From Neosynechococcus sphagnicola sy1 (lineage in GTDB: Bacteria > Cyanobacteriota > Cyanobacteriia > Neosynechococcales > Neosynechococcaceae): a DNA stretch of 64,000 nt. The stretch covers positions 106,131 to 170,130 of the forward strand of contig NZ_JJML01000017.1 of the NCBI RefSeq assembly GCF_000775285.1, in the 5' to 3' direction. The position numbers and the translations under genes are program-made. Of this stretch, positions 1-9,742 are shown in pieces (position 1 is the stretch's first letter; each line of letters starts with the position of its first letter). The notes beneath the pieces are model-generated. The model did no database searches. It saw only the letters and a list, made by a program, of their open reading frames with translations, and was not told the origin of the DNA.

Positions 1-1
1 G

Positions 2-439
2 GCGATCGCCCAGGCCAAATACCTTTGGGGAGCTGCACAGCAAGTGGGGCTAACCGTGGGGGGTGTCTTGCTCAACTACCTGGATGTCAGTGTTACTGAG
101 ATTTCTGAGATGCTGATCTTGCCAGAGTTCAGTCCCTTGCCAGTGCGATCTATTCCCTACCGCATGGTGGACAACTGGGAACCCCTGCAAGCCGCCTTAC
201 CCAATTTCCGAGAAGCGATTCAGGTACCCCGGCCGATCACGATAGATGTGGCAGCTCAAACGGTCTCCCTGTTCCTACCGGGATTTGACAAAAAACAAGT
301 CAAGCTGATCCAGAGTGGCCCCGAGATTACCATTGAAGCTGGGGATCAGCGCCGCAATCTCTACTTGCCCCCCGAACTCAGTGGCCGCTCGGCCACAGGT
401 GCGAAGTTCCACGACGATTACCTGACCATTTCCCTCTAG
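2..439 (+). CDS. ArsA/Get3-family ATPase with C-terminal Hsp20-like domain (5'-truncated by window edge)
   Basis: Only the last ~145 codons are present; the frame is open to base 2, so the gene begins outside the window. The visible part covers the end of an ArsA/Get3-like ATPase domain (the segment around VGGVLLNYLDVS) followed by a short beta-rich tail of about 65 residues (from TIDVAAQTVSLFLPGF to DDYLTISL) that reads like the small Hsp20/alpha-crystallin-like domain found at the C-terminus of cyanobacterial ArsA-family ATPases. The ATP-binding P-loop would be upstream and cannot be checked. The gene ends 31 bp before chlG on the same strand, so co-transcription is plausible. The family assignment comes from the tail and the neighbour; what the protein transports or delivers in cyanobacteria is not established, and I make no functional claim beyond the family. 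Confidence 0.7.
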   Translation, partial: AIAQAKYLWGAAQQVGLTVGGVLLNYLDVSVTEISEMLILPEFSPLPVRSIPYRMVDNWEPLQAALPNFREAIQVPRPITIDVAAQTVSLFLPGFDKKQVKLIQSGPEITIEAGDQRRNLYLPPELSGRSATGAKFHDDYLTISL

Positions 440-470
440 CTGCAACCTTGCAAAGTGCAACGCTAACCCT

Positions 471-1491
471 ATGGCTGATCCGACTCCTCCCCAGACCCCT
501 GCCGAACCTACCTTGGAGGATGCCTCTAGCACCGCTCCCAGTCGCAGCGCCCAAACCCGTCAGCTCCTAGGGATGAAGGGGGCAGCACCTCAGGGTACCT
601 CCATCTGGAAGATTCGCCTACAACTGATGAAGCCGATCACCTGGATTCCTCTGATCTGGGGAGTGGTTTGCGGGGCTGCGTCTTCGGGTAATTACACCTG
701 GACCCTGGAGAATGTGCTGATTTCCAGTGCCTGTATGTTGCTATCGGGGCCATTATTGACCGGCTATACCCAAACCCTCAATGACTTCTATGACCGCGAG
801 ATCGATGCCATCAACGAACCCTACCGTCCCATTCCCTCTGGGGTGATTTCGATTCCCCAGGTGGTGACTCAGATTTGGGTGTTGTTGCTGGCGGGATTGG
901 GCGTTGCCTATGGCCTGGATCTGTGGGCGGGTCATGCCTTTCCCACCATTACGGTGTTGGCCCTGGGCGGCTCTTTGATCTCTTATATTTACTCAGCTCC
1001 CCCCCGTGAAGCTCAAGAAAAATGGTTGGTTGGGGAATTACGCCCTTGGTGCTAGCTATATCGCGCTGCCGTGGTGGGCGGGTCATGCCTTATTTGGCGA
1101 TCTCAGTCCCACGATTGTGGTGCTCACCCTGTTCTACAGTCTGGCGGGTCTGGGGATTGCGGTGGTGAATGATTTCAAAAGTGTGGAGGGCGATCGCCAA
1201 CTGGGGTTGCAATCCCTGCCGGTGATGTTTGGGATTACTACCGCCGCCTGGATTTGTGTCTTGATGATTGATGTCTTCCAGGCAGGGGTGGCGGCCTATC
1301 TGATCGGTATTGAGCAGAATTTGTATGCCACGATCCTGTTGCTGTTGGTGATTCCCCAAATTACCTTCCAGGATATGTACTTTCTCCGGGACCCTCTGAA
1401 CAACGATGTTAAATATCAAGCCAGTGCCCAACCCTTTCTGGTGCTGGGAATGCTGGTAACAGCTCTGGCCCTGGGTCACGCGGGTGTATAG
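471..1491 (+). CDS. chlG: chlorophyll a synthase ChlG, interrupted by a +1 frameshift at a C7 run
   Basis: ChlG attaches the phytyl/geranylgeranyl tail to chlorophyllide in the thylakoid membrane, the last step of chlorophyll a synthesis. The first frame (471-1055) contains the prenyltransferase motif NDFYDREIDAINEPYRPIPSG near residue 105, with the Asp residues that bind Mg-prenyl diphosphate. The second frame (from about 1006) continues with NGWLGNYALGASYIALPWWAGHA and the second Asp motif region NDFKSVEGDRQLGLQSLPV. Removing one C from the C7 run at 999-1005 joins them as SAPPVKLKKNGWLGNY and gives a 339-residue protein, the usual ChlG length, with about eight hydrophobic segments. Because ChlG is needed for photosynthesis, an extra C from sequencing is more likely than a real null mutation. 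The stop overlaps a possible GTG start of the next gene. Confidence 0.93.
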
Positions 1492-1505
1492 TGTCCCCAG
1501 CCACC

Positions 1506-2339
1506 ATGACTGATTTTTGGTCGGCAGTTCTGGACTTTGCCCGTGGGATCACCACCGCCGTCGGTATCCAGTTGTTAACTGATTTTGGTCAGGCTCAAGC
1601 CATCGAGAAACAGGATGGCAGCCTGGTAACCCAATCGGATCAGTGGGCGGATTTGACCCTGAGATCGGCGATCTCTCAGCGGTTTCCTGACCATGGGGTG
1701 CTGAGTGAAGAAGTGGAACACATTTTTCCAACCACCGAATGGTGCTGGGTGATTGACCCCTTAGATGGCACCACCAACTTTGCCCGCGGCATTCCTCTTT
1801 GGGGAATTTCCCTGGGGTTGCTATACCGGGGAACACCAGTCTTTGGCTATGTGCATTTCCCCCCTCTGCAACAATCGTTTCATGGATTTTGGTCCGGGGA
1901 GTCGGGGTTAACCGGGCCAACCGGAGCCTTTCTAAACCAGAAACCTATCCACAGCAGCACTGATGCCCTGACAAAAAATCACTTTTTCAACCTCTGTGCC
2001 CGCAGTATCTCGGTGCTGCAACAACCTTTCCCCTGTAAGATTCGCATGTTGGGGGTGGCGTCCTACAATTTTCTGCTGGTGGCCGCTGGTGCCACCTTGG
2101 GTGGTGTCGAAGCCACCCCGAAAATCTGGGATTTAGCAGGCGCTTGGCCGATTGCCCAAGCCGCTGGCGCGACCTGGGTGCCCTTGCAATCCGAGCCGTT
2201 GTTCCCCCTGCAACCGGATCTGGATTACGGCGATCGCTCCCTGCCGACCTTGGTTGTCAGCCGTGGTGAACTGGTGCCGATCTTTTGCCCCCTCGTCCAG
2301 TCAGTGGCTAAACCTACTTACCAATACAAAAGCGGCTAA
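1506..2339 (+). CDS. inositol monophosphatase family protein
   Basis: Member of the Mg2+-dependent, Li+-sensitive phosphatase superfamily (inositol monophosphatase, CysQ, archaeal-type FBPase). The metal-binding signatures are visible: EEVEH (first Glu), [15 protein letters not shown] (the DPLDGT motif) and the late [15 protein letters not shown] motif. About 277 residues, normal for the family. The ATG at 1506 is preferred; a GTG at 1491 overlapping the chlG stop (TAGTG) would add five residues and cannot be excluded. No clear Shine-Dalgarno sequence precedes either. Its position directly after chlG suggests one transcript. Substrate is not determined by sequence: inositol phosphate, histidinol phosphate or PAP are all possible for this superfamily. 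The 3' end overlaps the convergent mnmE gene by 26 bp. Confidence 0.88.
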   Translation: MTDFWSAVLDFARGITTAVGIQLLTDFGQAQAIEKQDGSLVTQSDQWADLTLRSAISQRFPDHGVLSEEVEHIFPTTEWCWVIDPLDGTTNFARGIPLWGISLGLLYRGTPVFGYVHFPPLQQSFHGFWSGESGLTGPTGAFLNQKPIHSSTDALTKNHFFNLCARSISVLQQPFPCKIRMLGVASYNFLLVAAGATLGGVEATPKIWDLAGAWPIAQAAGATWVPLQSEPLFPLQPDLDYGDRSLPTLVVSRGELVPIFCPLVQSVAKPTYQYKSG

Positions 2340-3717
2340 AGATTTGATCCAACACCGACTCTGTGACCGCTTCGCCGGTGATGGTTCCTAATTCTTGAAT
2401 CGCCGTTCTCAGGTCAATGCTCCAAAAGTCTAGGGGGAGTTGAGCCGCTAAGGTCTCCTGCACCTGCTGGAGTGCCATTTGGGCACGGATCAGGGTGGCT
2501 CCCTGCCGTTGATTGATGGCAAAGTCCAGGTTGGCAGCGTGCAGATTGTGGTGCTGAACGGTGGCGAGGATCGCCGCTTCTAACCCCTCAATGCCCTGAT
2601 CATGGGCGGCAGCAGTGGTTACTATCTGGAGAATCGCTCCAAGATCAGGGAGGGTCTTCAAGCAATCAGCAGCCACTAAATCAATCTTATTGACCACTAA
2701 GATCACCGGGCGCTCCTGCACCTGTTGGTAAATGAGTTCGTCCGCTGCGGTCCACCCCGACTGGGCATCAATGGTCAAGAGCACCAAATCCGCTTGCTGG
2801 GCAGCGTGGCGCGATCGCGCCACGCCGATCTGCTCTACCTGATCCTGGGTGTCGCGAATCCCGGCGGTATCCAGGACTTGCACCGGAATCCCTCCCACAA
2901 TCAACTGGGATTCCACCACATCGCGGGTGGTGCCCGGTAGGGAGGTAACAATGGCGCGATCGCTGCGACTCCAAGCATTCAACAGACTAGATTTCCCGAC
3001 ATTGGGGCGACCGACAATGGCTACCTTCAAGCCTGTGCGGAGTAATTCACCTCGGTCGGCGGTAGCCAGGAGTTGCTGCACCGTCTCTAAGGCCGCTGCC
3101 AGTTGGGCTTGAATCTTGGCTTCATCCAAGGGGGGTAAATCTTCTTCAAAATCAATCCGGGCTTCAATTTCCGCCAGGATCTCTAAACAGGTCCCCCGCA
3201 GCTGGCGGATGGGAGCCGCGAGTTTCCCCTGGAGACCAGCCAGGGCAGTTTGGGCAGCTTGGGGCGATCGCGCCCCCACGAGATCGGCAATACTTTCTGC
3301 CTGGGTCAGATCCAGGCGGCCATTGAGAAATGCCCGCAGGGTGAATTCTCCGGGTTCCGCCAGCCTTGCCCCCTGAGCCAAACAGAGTTGTAGCACCTGC
3401 TGTACCACTGCAATGCCACCGTGGCAGTGCAGTTCCACCACATCTTCGCGGGTGAAGGATCGGGGAGCCAGCATGATTAACAACAGGGCTTCATCGATCA
3501 CCTGTCCCGAATCAGGATGGCGAATAGCGCCATAGAGGATGCGGTGACTCTCCCATACCTGGTGTCCCGGTGCCTGGAAAAGGGTGCGGGCGATCGCTAA
3601 AGCGTCATCACCGGAGAGACGCACAATGCCCACACTTCCCTGCTGGGGAACAATTGCAGTGGCGATGGCGGCGATGGTCGGACGCGGATCGCTCATATCT
3701 GTCTCATGGAGAGCCAT
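2314..3717 (-). CDS. mnmE: tRNA-5-carboxymethylaminomethyl-U34 GTPase MnmE (TrmE)
   Basis: MnmE works with MnmG to modify the wobble uridine (U34) of several tRNAs. The layout is complete: N-terminal folate-binding domain (residues about 15-130, starting [23 protein letters not shown]), helical region, then an inserted GTPase domain with P-loop GRPNVGKS (236-243), switch region PGTTRD, DTAG (283-286) and NKID, and the C-terminal FCIGK carrying the conserved catalytic cysteine. Length 467 matches the family (about 455-465). The start at 3717 gives MALHETDM...; an internal ATG at 3696 ([14 protein letters not shown]) is an equally good start and closer to typical homologues. The gene is convergent with the phosphatase gene and lies 35 bp downstream of clpB on the same strand. 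Confidence 0.95.
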   Translation of the reverse strand: MALHETDMSDPRPTIAAIATAIVPQQGSVGIVRLSGDDALAIARTLFQAPGHQVWESHRILYGAIRHPDSGQVIDEALLLIMLAPRSFTREDVVELHCHGGIAVVQQVLQLCLAQGARLAEPGEFTLRAFLNGRLDLTQAESIADLVGARSPQAAQTALAGLQGKLAAPIRQLRGTCLEILAEIEARIDFEEDLPPLDEAKIQAQLAAALETVQQLLATADRGELLRTGLKVAIVGRPNVGKSSLLNAWSRSDRAIVTSLPGTTRDVVESQLIVGGIPVQVLDTAGIRDTQDQVEQIGVARSRHAAQQADLVLLTIDAQSGWTAADELIYQQVQERPVILVVNKIDLVAADCLKTLPDLGAILQIVTTAAAHDQGIEGLEAAILATVQHHNLHAANLDFAINQRQGATLIRAQMALQQVQETLAAQLPLDFWSIDLRTAIQELGTITGEAVTESVLDQIFSRFCIGK

Positions 3718-3752
3718 GATAAGTCCAACTGGAATGGGGCGGCCATGGAGGG

Positions 3753-6479
3753 TTAGCTATTGTCTCCCATGGGGCCGACGGTTTCCAGGGCTTTGGGCGG
3801 TTCCGGTAGGGGGGCGATGGTCGGAGATAGATCTGGGACGATGGCCGGAACATTCACCGCTAAGGGCGTTGGACTGAAACTGAGTTTACCGTCAAGATAA
3901 TCAACCCAGATGGTGTCTCCTTCCAGGAAGGTATTTTCTAACAGCTTGGTGGCAATGGTATTCTCTAACTCCCGCTGGATGGCGCGTTTTAGAGGACGGG
4001 CACCATAGACCGGGTCATACCCCACTTCCACAATGTGATCGACGGCGGTCGCCGACAGCTCCAACTTCATTTTCTGATCCGCCAGTAAAGCCTGGAGGCG
4101 ACGGATTTGCAAGCCCACAATTTGCCGCAGTTCCTGCCGCGATAGGGGATGGAAGAGGATAATATCATCCACCCGATTCAGAAATTCGGGGCGGAAATGA
4201 CCTCGGAGGGCATTGACCACCCGCTTGCGCATTTGTTCATACTGGGAGTCGTCCCCAGCAACGTCCAGAATCAACTCTCCACCGATGTTGCTGGTCATGA
4301 CGATGACGGTATTACGGAAGTCAATCAACCGTCCCTGGGAATCCGTAATCCGCCCATCGTCCAGCACTTGCAGCAGAATATTAAACACATCGGGATGGGC
4401 TTTTTCTACCTCATCCAGCAGCACCACGGAATAGGGATGACGACGCACTGCCTCGGAGAGTTGTCCACCCTCTTCGTAGCCCACGTACCCCGGCGGTGCC
4501 CCCACCAACCGAGACACAGCATGTTTTTCCATGTATTCCGACATATCCACCCGCACCAGGGCTTCTTCGGAATCAAAGAGGCATTGAGCCAAGGCCCGTG
4601 CCAGTTCTGTTTTCCCCACCCCAGTTGGCCCCATCAACAGAAAGGAACCAATGGGGCGTCCAGGATCTTTCATCCCCGCCCGCGCCCGGCGAATTGCAGC
4701 CGCGACGGCGGAAACCGCCTCCTGCTGACCCACCACCCGTTCATGCAAAAAGGACTCCAGACTCAACAACTTTTGCCGCTCCGTTGCCAGCAATCGCTGT
4801 ACCGGAATCCCCGTCCAGCGGGCGACCATCTCGGCAATATCGGTTTCAGTCACCTGTTCCCGCAACAGCGCTGTGCCCCTGGCTTGAATATCTAAGAGGT
4901 TGGCTTCCTTGGCTTCGCGATCGCGCTGCACCGCCTCTAAGCGCCCATATTTTAATTGAGCGGCGGTATTGAGATCGTAGTCCCGTTCGGCCTGCTCAAT
5001 CTTCACCCGTAACTGGTCTTCTTCTTCTTTCAGGGCTTTGATGGCTTCCAGGGCTTGCTTTTCATTCTGCCATTGGGAGCTGAACTGTTCCTGTTTGGCA
5101 CTTAACTCGCTGATCTCCTGCTCAATCCGCTCCAGGCGTTCCTTGGAGGTACGAATCGCCGTCAGGCTGCCCATCTGATCTTCGCTCTTGAGGGAGAGTT
5201 TCTCCATTTCCAGTTGCATTAAGCGGCGATCGATGGCTTCTAATTCCGCTGGCTTGGAGGTAATTTCCATCTTCAGGCGGGCGGCAGCTTCATCCACCAG
5301 ATCAATGGCCTTATCCGGCAAGAAGCGATCGGCAATGTAGCGAGCCGATAGGGTGGCGGCAGCCACCAGAGCAGAATCTGTAATTTTGACCCCATGGTGG
5401 ACTTCGTAGCGCTCCTTGAGACCGCGCAAAATCGAGATCGTGTTTTCAACGGAGGGCTGATCCACCAACACAGGCTGGAAACGCCGTTCCAACGCTGCAT
5501 CCTTTTCAATGTACTTGCGATGCTCATCCAGGGTAGTGGCACCAATACAACGGAGTTCGCCCCGCGCCAGCATCGGCTTCAGCAGATTTCCGGCATCCAT
5601 CGCCCCCTGGGTGGCACCCGTACCCACCACCGTGTGCAATTCATCAATAAACAAAATCATCTTGCCATCGGACTGGGTGACTTCCCGCAGCACCGCCCGC
5701 AACCGTTCCTCGAACTCACCGCGAAACTTGGCACCAGCAATCAGGCTGCCCATGTCGAGGGAAATCAGCGCCCGGTTTTGCAGCGACTCAGGCACATCGC
5801 CATTGACAATCCGCTGTGCCAAACCTTCGGCGATCGCCGTTTTGCCGACCCCCGGTTCCCCGATCAGCACCGGGTTGTTCTTGGTGCGGCGAGACAACAC
5901 CTGGATCACCTGCCGAATCTCTTCATCCCGCCCAATCACCGGATCGAGCTTCCCGGCTCGGGCCTGTTCCGTGAGATCCCGCCCGTACTTCTCTAAGGCC
6001 GCATATCGGGATTCTGGACTTTGATCGGTGACTCGCTGGCTGCCCCGCACGGCTTTGACAGCTTCCTCCAGTTTCTGGGCATCCACCCCCAAACTTCGCA
6101 GCGATCGCCGCCCCACCCGATCATCTTCGGCAAAACCCATTAACAGATGTTCAATGGCAATGTACTCGTCTTGCCAGGTTTGGCGGGCGGTCTCGGCTCG
6201 GTCGAGCAGGGTATCTAAATAACGCCCTAGATAGAGCTGTTCCGCTGTAGCAGCCTTGGGCTGGCGCTGGGCATGGGCCGCCAACTGCTGCATCAACCCA
6301 TTGCTGTCAATGCCAGCCCTCGTCAAGATCAGACTGCTCAACCCCTCCTGTTCCAGGAGGGCAATGATCACGTGTTCGACTTCCAAGTGTTGATGCTTGA
6401 AGCGACGAGCCACTTCCTGGGATTTCACAATTGCTTCCCAGGCTTTGTCGGTAAATTTGGAGGGGTCGGTCGGCTGCAT
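3753..6479 (-). CDS. clpB: ATP-dependent disaggregase chaperone ClpB
   Basis: ClpB is a hexameric AAA+ disaggregase that works with DnaK to rescue aggregated proteins. The order is canonical: Clp-N repeat domain (1-150), first AAA+ module with Walker A GEPGVGKT (207-214), a long coiled-coil middle domain (about 410-530, rich in E/K/Q heptads), second AAA+ module with Walker A GPTGVGKT near residue 610 and the [27 protein letters not shown] motif, and the C-terminal sub-domain. At 908 residues it is about 35-40 residues longer than a usual ClpB because of a proline-rich tail after GKLSF ([12 protein letters not shown]...). Cyanobacteria often carry two clpB genes; sequence alone does not tell which this is. 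No heat-shock promoter motif was identified upstream. Confidence 0.96.
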   Translation of the reverse strand: MQPTDPSKFTDKAWEAIVKSQEVARRFKHQHLEVEHVIIALLEQEGLSSLILTRAGIDSNGLMQQLAAHAQRQPKAATAEQLYLGRYLDTLLDRAETARQTWQDEYIAIEHLLMGFAEDDRVGRRSLRSLGVDAQKLEEAVKAVRGSQRVTDQSPESRYAALEKYGRDLTEQARAGKLDPVIGRDEEIRQVIQVLSRRTKNNPVLIGEPGVGKTAIAEGLAQRIVNGDVPESLQNRALISLDMGSLIAGAKFRGEFEERLRAVLREVTQSDGKMILFIDELHTVVGTGATQGAMDAGNLLKPMLARGELRCIGATTLDEHRKYIEKDAALERRFQPVLVDQPSVENTISILRGLKERYEVHHGVKITDSALVAAATLSARYIADRFLPDKAIDLVDEAAARLKMEITSKPAELEAIDRRLMQLEMEKLSLKSEDQMGSLTAIRTSKERLERIEQEISELSAKQEQFSSQWQNEKQALEAIKALKEEEDQLRVKIEQAERDYDLNTAAQLKYGRLEAVQRDREAKEANLLDIQARGTALLREQVTETDIAEMVARWTGIPVQRLLATERQKLLSLESFLHERVVGQQEAVSAVAAAIRRARAGMKDPGRPIGSFLLMGPTGVGKTELARALAQCLFDSEEALVRVDMSEYMEKHAVSRLVGAPPGYVGYEEGGQLSEAVRRHPYSVVLLDEVEKAHPDVFNILLQVLDDGRITDSQGRLIDFRNTVIVMTSNIGGELILDVAGDDSQYEQMRKRVVNALRGHFRPEFLNRVDDIILFHPLSRQELRQIVGLQIRRLQALLADQKMKLELSATAVDHIVEVGYDPVYGARPLKRAIQRELENTIATKLLENTFLEGDTIWVDYLDGKLSFSPTPLAVNVPAIVPDLSPTIAPLPEPPKALETVGPMGDNS

Positions 6480-6586
6480 GCTCCGGTAATCAGTGGTTGG
6501 CTACGGCTGAAATCCTCAGTGATTCTCACTCTAGCAAATTCCGGGAGGGGCTCACGGACTGATTTCAGCCGCACTGTCTCCCCTAT

Positions 6587-7942
6587 TCAGGCCAGACTGA
6601 CCGCCAGAAAGGGGTTGGTTGGTTGAGGGGGTAGATTGGTCTTACGACGAATGTCCTGGATATTCCACCCCGTTAATTTTGCCAGGGTCTGGGCCTGTTG
6701 TTCAAACCGCCGAGGGAGCGATCGCTGATACTGCCGCCCAGCTTCACAGTTCACCTCACCACTATAGGGATGACGCAACACATAGCGCCCTTGGAAGGAC
6801 TCCCGGTTGGCTGTTTCATGGAACATCAAATCCTCCGGGAATTTGGCGCGACTATAGCGAACATGTAACCGAGTAATGAAGACTCCCTTGTCCGGCATCG
6901 GCAATATTGGCCTGCCAGGAGCAAAGGTGGGATTGTTCCCTGCCGACGGCAGCCAGAAGACGCCGGCCTTGCGAAGTTCCTCGGGGTTAAGGGGTTCGGC
7001 GGAGCAGGGATCGCAGTTGCTCATATCCCAGGCATATTCCAGAAAGGCGACTTTGCGATCTTCGTCGTTATAGGCGGTTTGAAACAGGGATTTGTAGAAG
7101 TTGCCGAAGTCTTGTTTCACAAACAACGGAATTTCCGCATCCGAAGGGATCTTGACGGTACGGTAGTTGGTGACTTCTGCCTGCCCCTTGGGAGACAGAA
7201 TATAGACAATGATGTCCTGATCTCCGGACGCGTTGATCATCCCCAAGCGAATGGGCAGCATGAATTTGGGCGATTCATAGGCAATTTGCAGGGGGCGGAG
7301 GAACTTAAACCCGGCTTTCTGGAATTCCGCGAGATTTACCTTGGCTACAAAAAACTTCATGTTTTGCCGTACATAGGGCTGGAGCAGTGGCCCCGCACCA
7401 CGGGGAATTTTGTACCCATTGCGTTGCAACCAGGTGGCCAGTCCATCGGATTCACGGGCGCTGAGAATTAAGATGTCGTACTCTCCGACAGAAAATTTTG
7501 CTTCGATGCTGACACCAAGGGCACTATCTTTCAGGCTGCCCCTGCTTTCATTGGCAACGGATGCGGGCGCAGGTACCCCCCCTTCTAGGCGATAGGCCTG
7601 GGCGCAGGGGTTAGCGTCAAAGTACTCCACCAATCGGGGGGCGCTGAAGGCATCTAAACGTCCCAAAATTTGGGGATCCCCAATCCGCACCTGTTCCTGT
7701 TGCAGCACCGTGGGAACAGGCACCACAATGGCAAAGTCCTTGGTATCTCCTTGGAAATCATTGGCCATCGTTAGAATCGTACGGTTACCATCCCGGGCGA
7801 TCGCCACTTGGGAGGCTTTGTTGTAGAGCGTGGTATCTGCCTTGGCGACATAGAAACCACAAAATCCCCAGGCATTGGGAGCCACCCAGCAAACCGCAAC
7901 AACTGCAATCAATAGGGTGAGCAGAACCCGCAATGGTCTCAT
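6587..7942 (-). CDS. DUF2330 domain-containing exported protein
   Basis: A 451-residue protein with a clear Sec signal peptide (MRPLRVLLTLLIAVVAVCWVAPNAWGF, cleavage near residue 26) followed directly by FCGFYVAKAD, the recognisable beginning of DUF2330. The domain spans most of the protein and contains conserved Cys residues (NPCAQAY, SNCDPCSAEP, VNCEAGRQYQ) that could form disulfides in the periplasm. The function of DUF2330 is unknown. The start overlaps the stop of the upstream RnfD-like gene by four bases (ATGA), so the two are translationally coupled, which suggests that they act together at the membrane. The gene ends about 107 bp before clpB on the same strand. Confidence 0.85.
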   Translation of the reverse strand: MRPLRVLLTLLIAVVAVCWVAPNAWGFCGFYVAKADTTLYNKASQVAIARDGNRTILTMANDFQGDTKDFAIVVPVPTVLQQEQVRIGDPQILGRLDAFSAPRLVEYFDANPCAQAYRLEGGVPAPASVANESRGSLKDSALGVSIEAKFSVGEYDILILSARESDGLATWLQRNGYKIPRGAGPLLQPYVRQNMKFFVAKVNLAEFQKAGFKFLRPLQIAYESPKFMLPIRLGMINASGDQDIIVYILSPKGQAEVTNYRTVKIPSDAEIPLFVKQDFGNFYKSLFQTAYNDEDRKVAFLEYAWDMSNCDPCSAEPLNPEELRKAGVFWLPSAGNNPTFAPGRPILPMPDKGVFITRLHVRYSRAKFPEDLMFHETANRESFQGRYVLRHPYSGEVNCEAGRQYQRSLPRRFEQQAQTLAKLTGWNIQDIRRKTNLPPQPTNPFLAVSLA

Positions 7943-8802
7943 AGTAAACTCCTCTCAATCAATGAACTATCGGAGGCCGCAGGGCTGAGATCAACCAGCG
8001 GCTCGGTGGGGAACCAGGAAAAGCGTGGGGCTGACCAGAGAGCGTCTAGCAACGGGGTCAGGGGCGCTAGCACAAAGAGTGCCCAAAAGGGAGCGGTTGC
8101 CAGGTAAAACTGATTCCGCAGCACAAAGGTGAAGACCGCAATACACCCCGCCCACAGCAGCCGACTCCCCCGAGCATTGGGGATGGATCGGGGATCGGTG
8201 AGCATAAACAGGGCAAACAATAGCAGGGAACCGCTCATCAGTCGATGGGAGACGACATCCCAACTCCAGCCCAGCCAGAAATTCCGCAGTCCTTCCAGGA
8301 GGGCGTAGCTGCTCAAAAACATCACCGTGGTTTCCCAGCGACCAATTCGCTTCAGCAACAGGCCGCCCAAGCCGAGAAACACCAGCCCATACCAGCCTTC
8401 TTCCCCCCACTGACCCGGCGACACCCAGGCATCTTGGGTGAGCACCAAAGCGGCGACGATGCCAAAATTGGCGGGATTAAACCAATGCTTGCTTGCCACT
8501 TGCAGTAAGAACTTACTGGCGATCGCCAGGGTTCCTGCCAATACCAGGGTCAAACCCTGATCTGCCCGTAGCAGCAAACTCAGGCCCAAGGCGGTAATCA
8601 CTGCACTTTTGTAAGCCGGAGCCGTTGGCTCTCCCGATCTTTGAGACTGGAACCAATGACCCAATCCTTGTGCCCCTAGACAGGTGAGGAGCAACAGCAG
8701 AATCCATTCCGGGCGTAACGTCCAATCTCGTGTGGCGATTCCCAAGGTGAGAAACAGAGACAGGAACAGGATCTGGTAATCACGAGCATCCCGAAACCAC
8801 AT
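7939..8802 (-). CDS. RnfD/NqrB-family polytopic membrane protein
   Basis: A 287-residue integral membrane protein with about eight to nine hydrophobic segments. The motif KHWFNPANFGI (residues ~104-116) and the later MLTDPRSIPNARG segment (~200-212) are hallmarks of the RnfD/NqrB/RnfE family, which in Rnf and Na+-NQR complexes carries flavin and takes part in ion-coupled electron transfer. No other rnf or nqr subunits are present nearby, so this is a stand-alone homologue. It lacks an obvious SGAT-type FMN-threonine attachment motif in my reading. It is the first gene of a two-gene operon with the DUF2330 exported protein (ATGA overlap). What the pair does is unknown; a redox or transport role is inference from the family only. 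Confidence 0.75.
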   Translation of the reverse strand: MWFRDARDYQILFLSLFLTLGIATRDWTLRPEWILLLLLTCLGAQGLGHWFQSQRSGEPTAPAYKSAVITALGLSLLLRADQGLTLVLAGTLAIASKFLLQVASKHWFNPANFGIVAALVLTQDAWVSPGQWGEEGWYGLVFLGLGGLLLKRIGRWETTVMFLSSYALLEGLRNFWLGWSWDVVSHRLMSGSLLLFALFMLTDPRSIPNARGSRLLWAGCIAVFTFVLRNQFYLATAPFWALFVLAPLTPLLDALWSAPRFSWFPTEPLVDLSPAASDSSLIERSLL

Positions 8803-9157
8803 AGCAACCTGAGGACAACATCTCTCTAAGATGACGTGGACCGCTGCCTAACGTTGCGAAGTTTCATTTTTCGCAACCAGATTTTGCTGCCACGGCTCCC
8901 TGATGCCAGCACCGGCACCCTCTCTCCGTCATCAAACCATCCAACCAGACACGCCTAAAGCTGGATGTGGTTGAGGTGGGAGATTTAGCAGCCTCCTGCA
9001 GCAAGCTGTCCGTTCACCCTGATCAGGCCGGGGGGAATATTGCGAGTTTTATAATTTTTTAATAAAAGCCGAGTTTTGTTGTCATAATCTTAGTTAGCTA
9101 AGTTCCTTTATACGTAAAAGACTTTAATCGCTATAAATAGCCACCAGATTGCTAGTT
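8803..9157. other. 355-bp intergenic region, no gene recognised
   Basis: This lies between the divergently transcribed RnfD-like gene and the repeat protein and should hold promoters for both. The right half (9050-9140) is AT-rich with TATAAT-like stretches (for example TATAAATA near 9133), consistent with a promoter for the repeat protein, but no convincing -35/-10 pair could be fixed. A short open stretch around 8960-9060 has no recognisable product. Confidence 0.5.
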
Positions 9158-9742
9158 ATGGGTATGGATTCAACGGACGCAGCAAGCACCCCGAAAGGCA
9201 ACAGTCGCAGAACCCCTCGGAGCCGCAAGGTGAATGCTGAGAATACAGTCAATAAGCTTGAAGTTCATGAAGGTGAGATAATGGAAACGGAGAATGGACA
9301 GCCCATGATTGCACTACCCGAAGCTCAGTCAACCCCTCCAGACCAGCCCTCCTCCGGGGGACTGAAAGTACTGAATACCTTAAATATTTCCGGAACTCGC
9401 CCCATTGCCTCCAGCGCCCTTCAGGTCGCTGGCACGATGCAGATCGCTGGCAATCGCCCCATCACCTCCAGCCAACTGCAAATTTTTGCCACCATCAATG
9501 ATGCCGGCCTGCGGCCAATTTCTGCCAGTACCCTGCGGATCGTCGGTAGCCTAGATGCCGCTGGTCATCGTCCCATTACTGCCGATAATTTTGAAATCTG
9601 GGGCACCATGAATGACTCTGGGATTCGCCCCATTGGCACCAGTACCTTGCATATCTCTGAGGCTCATACCTTAATCGGCAATCGTCCCATTGCCTCCAAT
9701 GACAGTGATGTCGAGTCCTCAATGATGGGTTTTCTCGACTAA
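9158..9742 (+). CDS. protein of six 19-residue GxRPI repeats, unknown function
   Basis: About 194 residues. The N-terminal ~68 residues are polar and low-complexity (SRRTPRSRKVNAEN, then PEAQSTPPDQPSS), probably disordered and basic at the very start. The rest consists of six consecutive units of exactly 19 residues, each with an invariant G-x-R-P-I at positions 11-15, followed by small polar residues (ASS, TSS, SAS, TAD, GTS, ASN) and a hydrophobic L-x-I/V pair at the start of the next unit. There is no signal peptide and no cysteine. The regular beta-strand/turn pattern suggests a small solenoid or a stack of hairpins, but this is inference. Start: ATG at 9158 or 9164; an upstream TTG at 9149 is less likely. 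No Shine-Dalgarno sequence is obvious. I do not recognise the family. Confidence 0.7.
   Translation: MGMDSTDAASTPKGNSRRTPRSRKVNAENTVNKLEVHEGEIMETENGQPMIALPEAQSTPPDQPSSGGLKVLNTLNISGTRPIASSALQVAGTMQIAGNRPITSSQLQIFATINDAGLRPISASTLRIVGSLDAAGHRPITADNFEIWGTMNDSGIRPIGTSTLHISEAHTLIGNRPIASNDSDVESSMMGFLD
9362..9703 (+). repeat. six tandem 57-bp coding repeats (19 residues each)
   Basis: Six in-frame units with no insertions or deletions between them: LKVLNTLNISGTRPIASSA, LQVAGTMQIAGNRPITSSQ, LQIFATINDAGLRPISAST, LRIVGSLDAAGHRPITADN, FEIWGTMNDSGIRPIGTST and LHISEAHTLIGNRPIASND. The DNA copies have diverged strongly while G-x-RPI and the hydrophobic positions are kept, so this is an old, selected protein repeat rather than a recent slippage product. 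Confidence 0.9.

Noticed and set aside
4149..4895. Plus-strand frames of up to 248 codons across clpB
   Set aside because: Antisense to clpB, His/Gln/Pro-rich without a recognisable domain.
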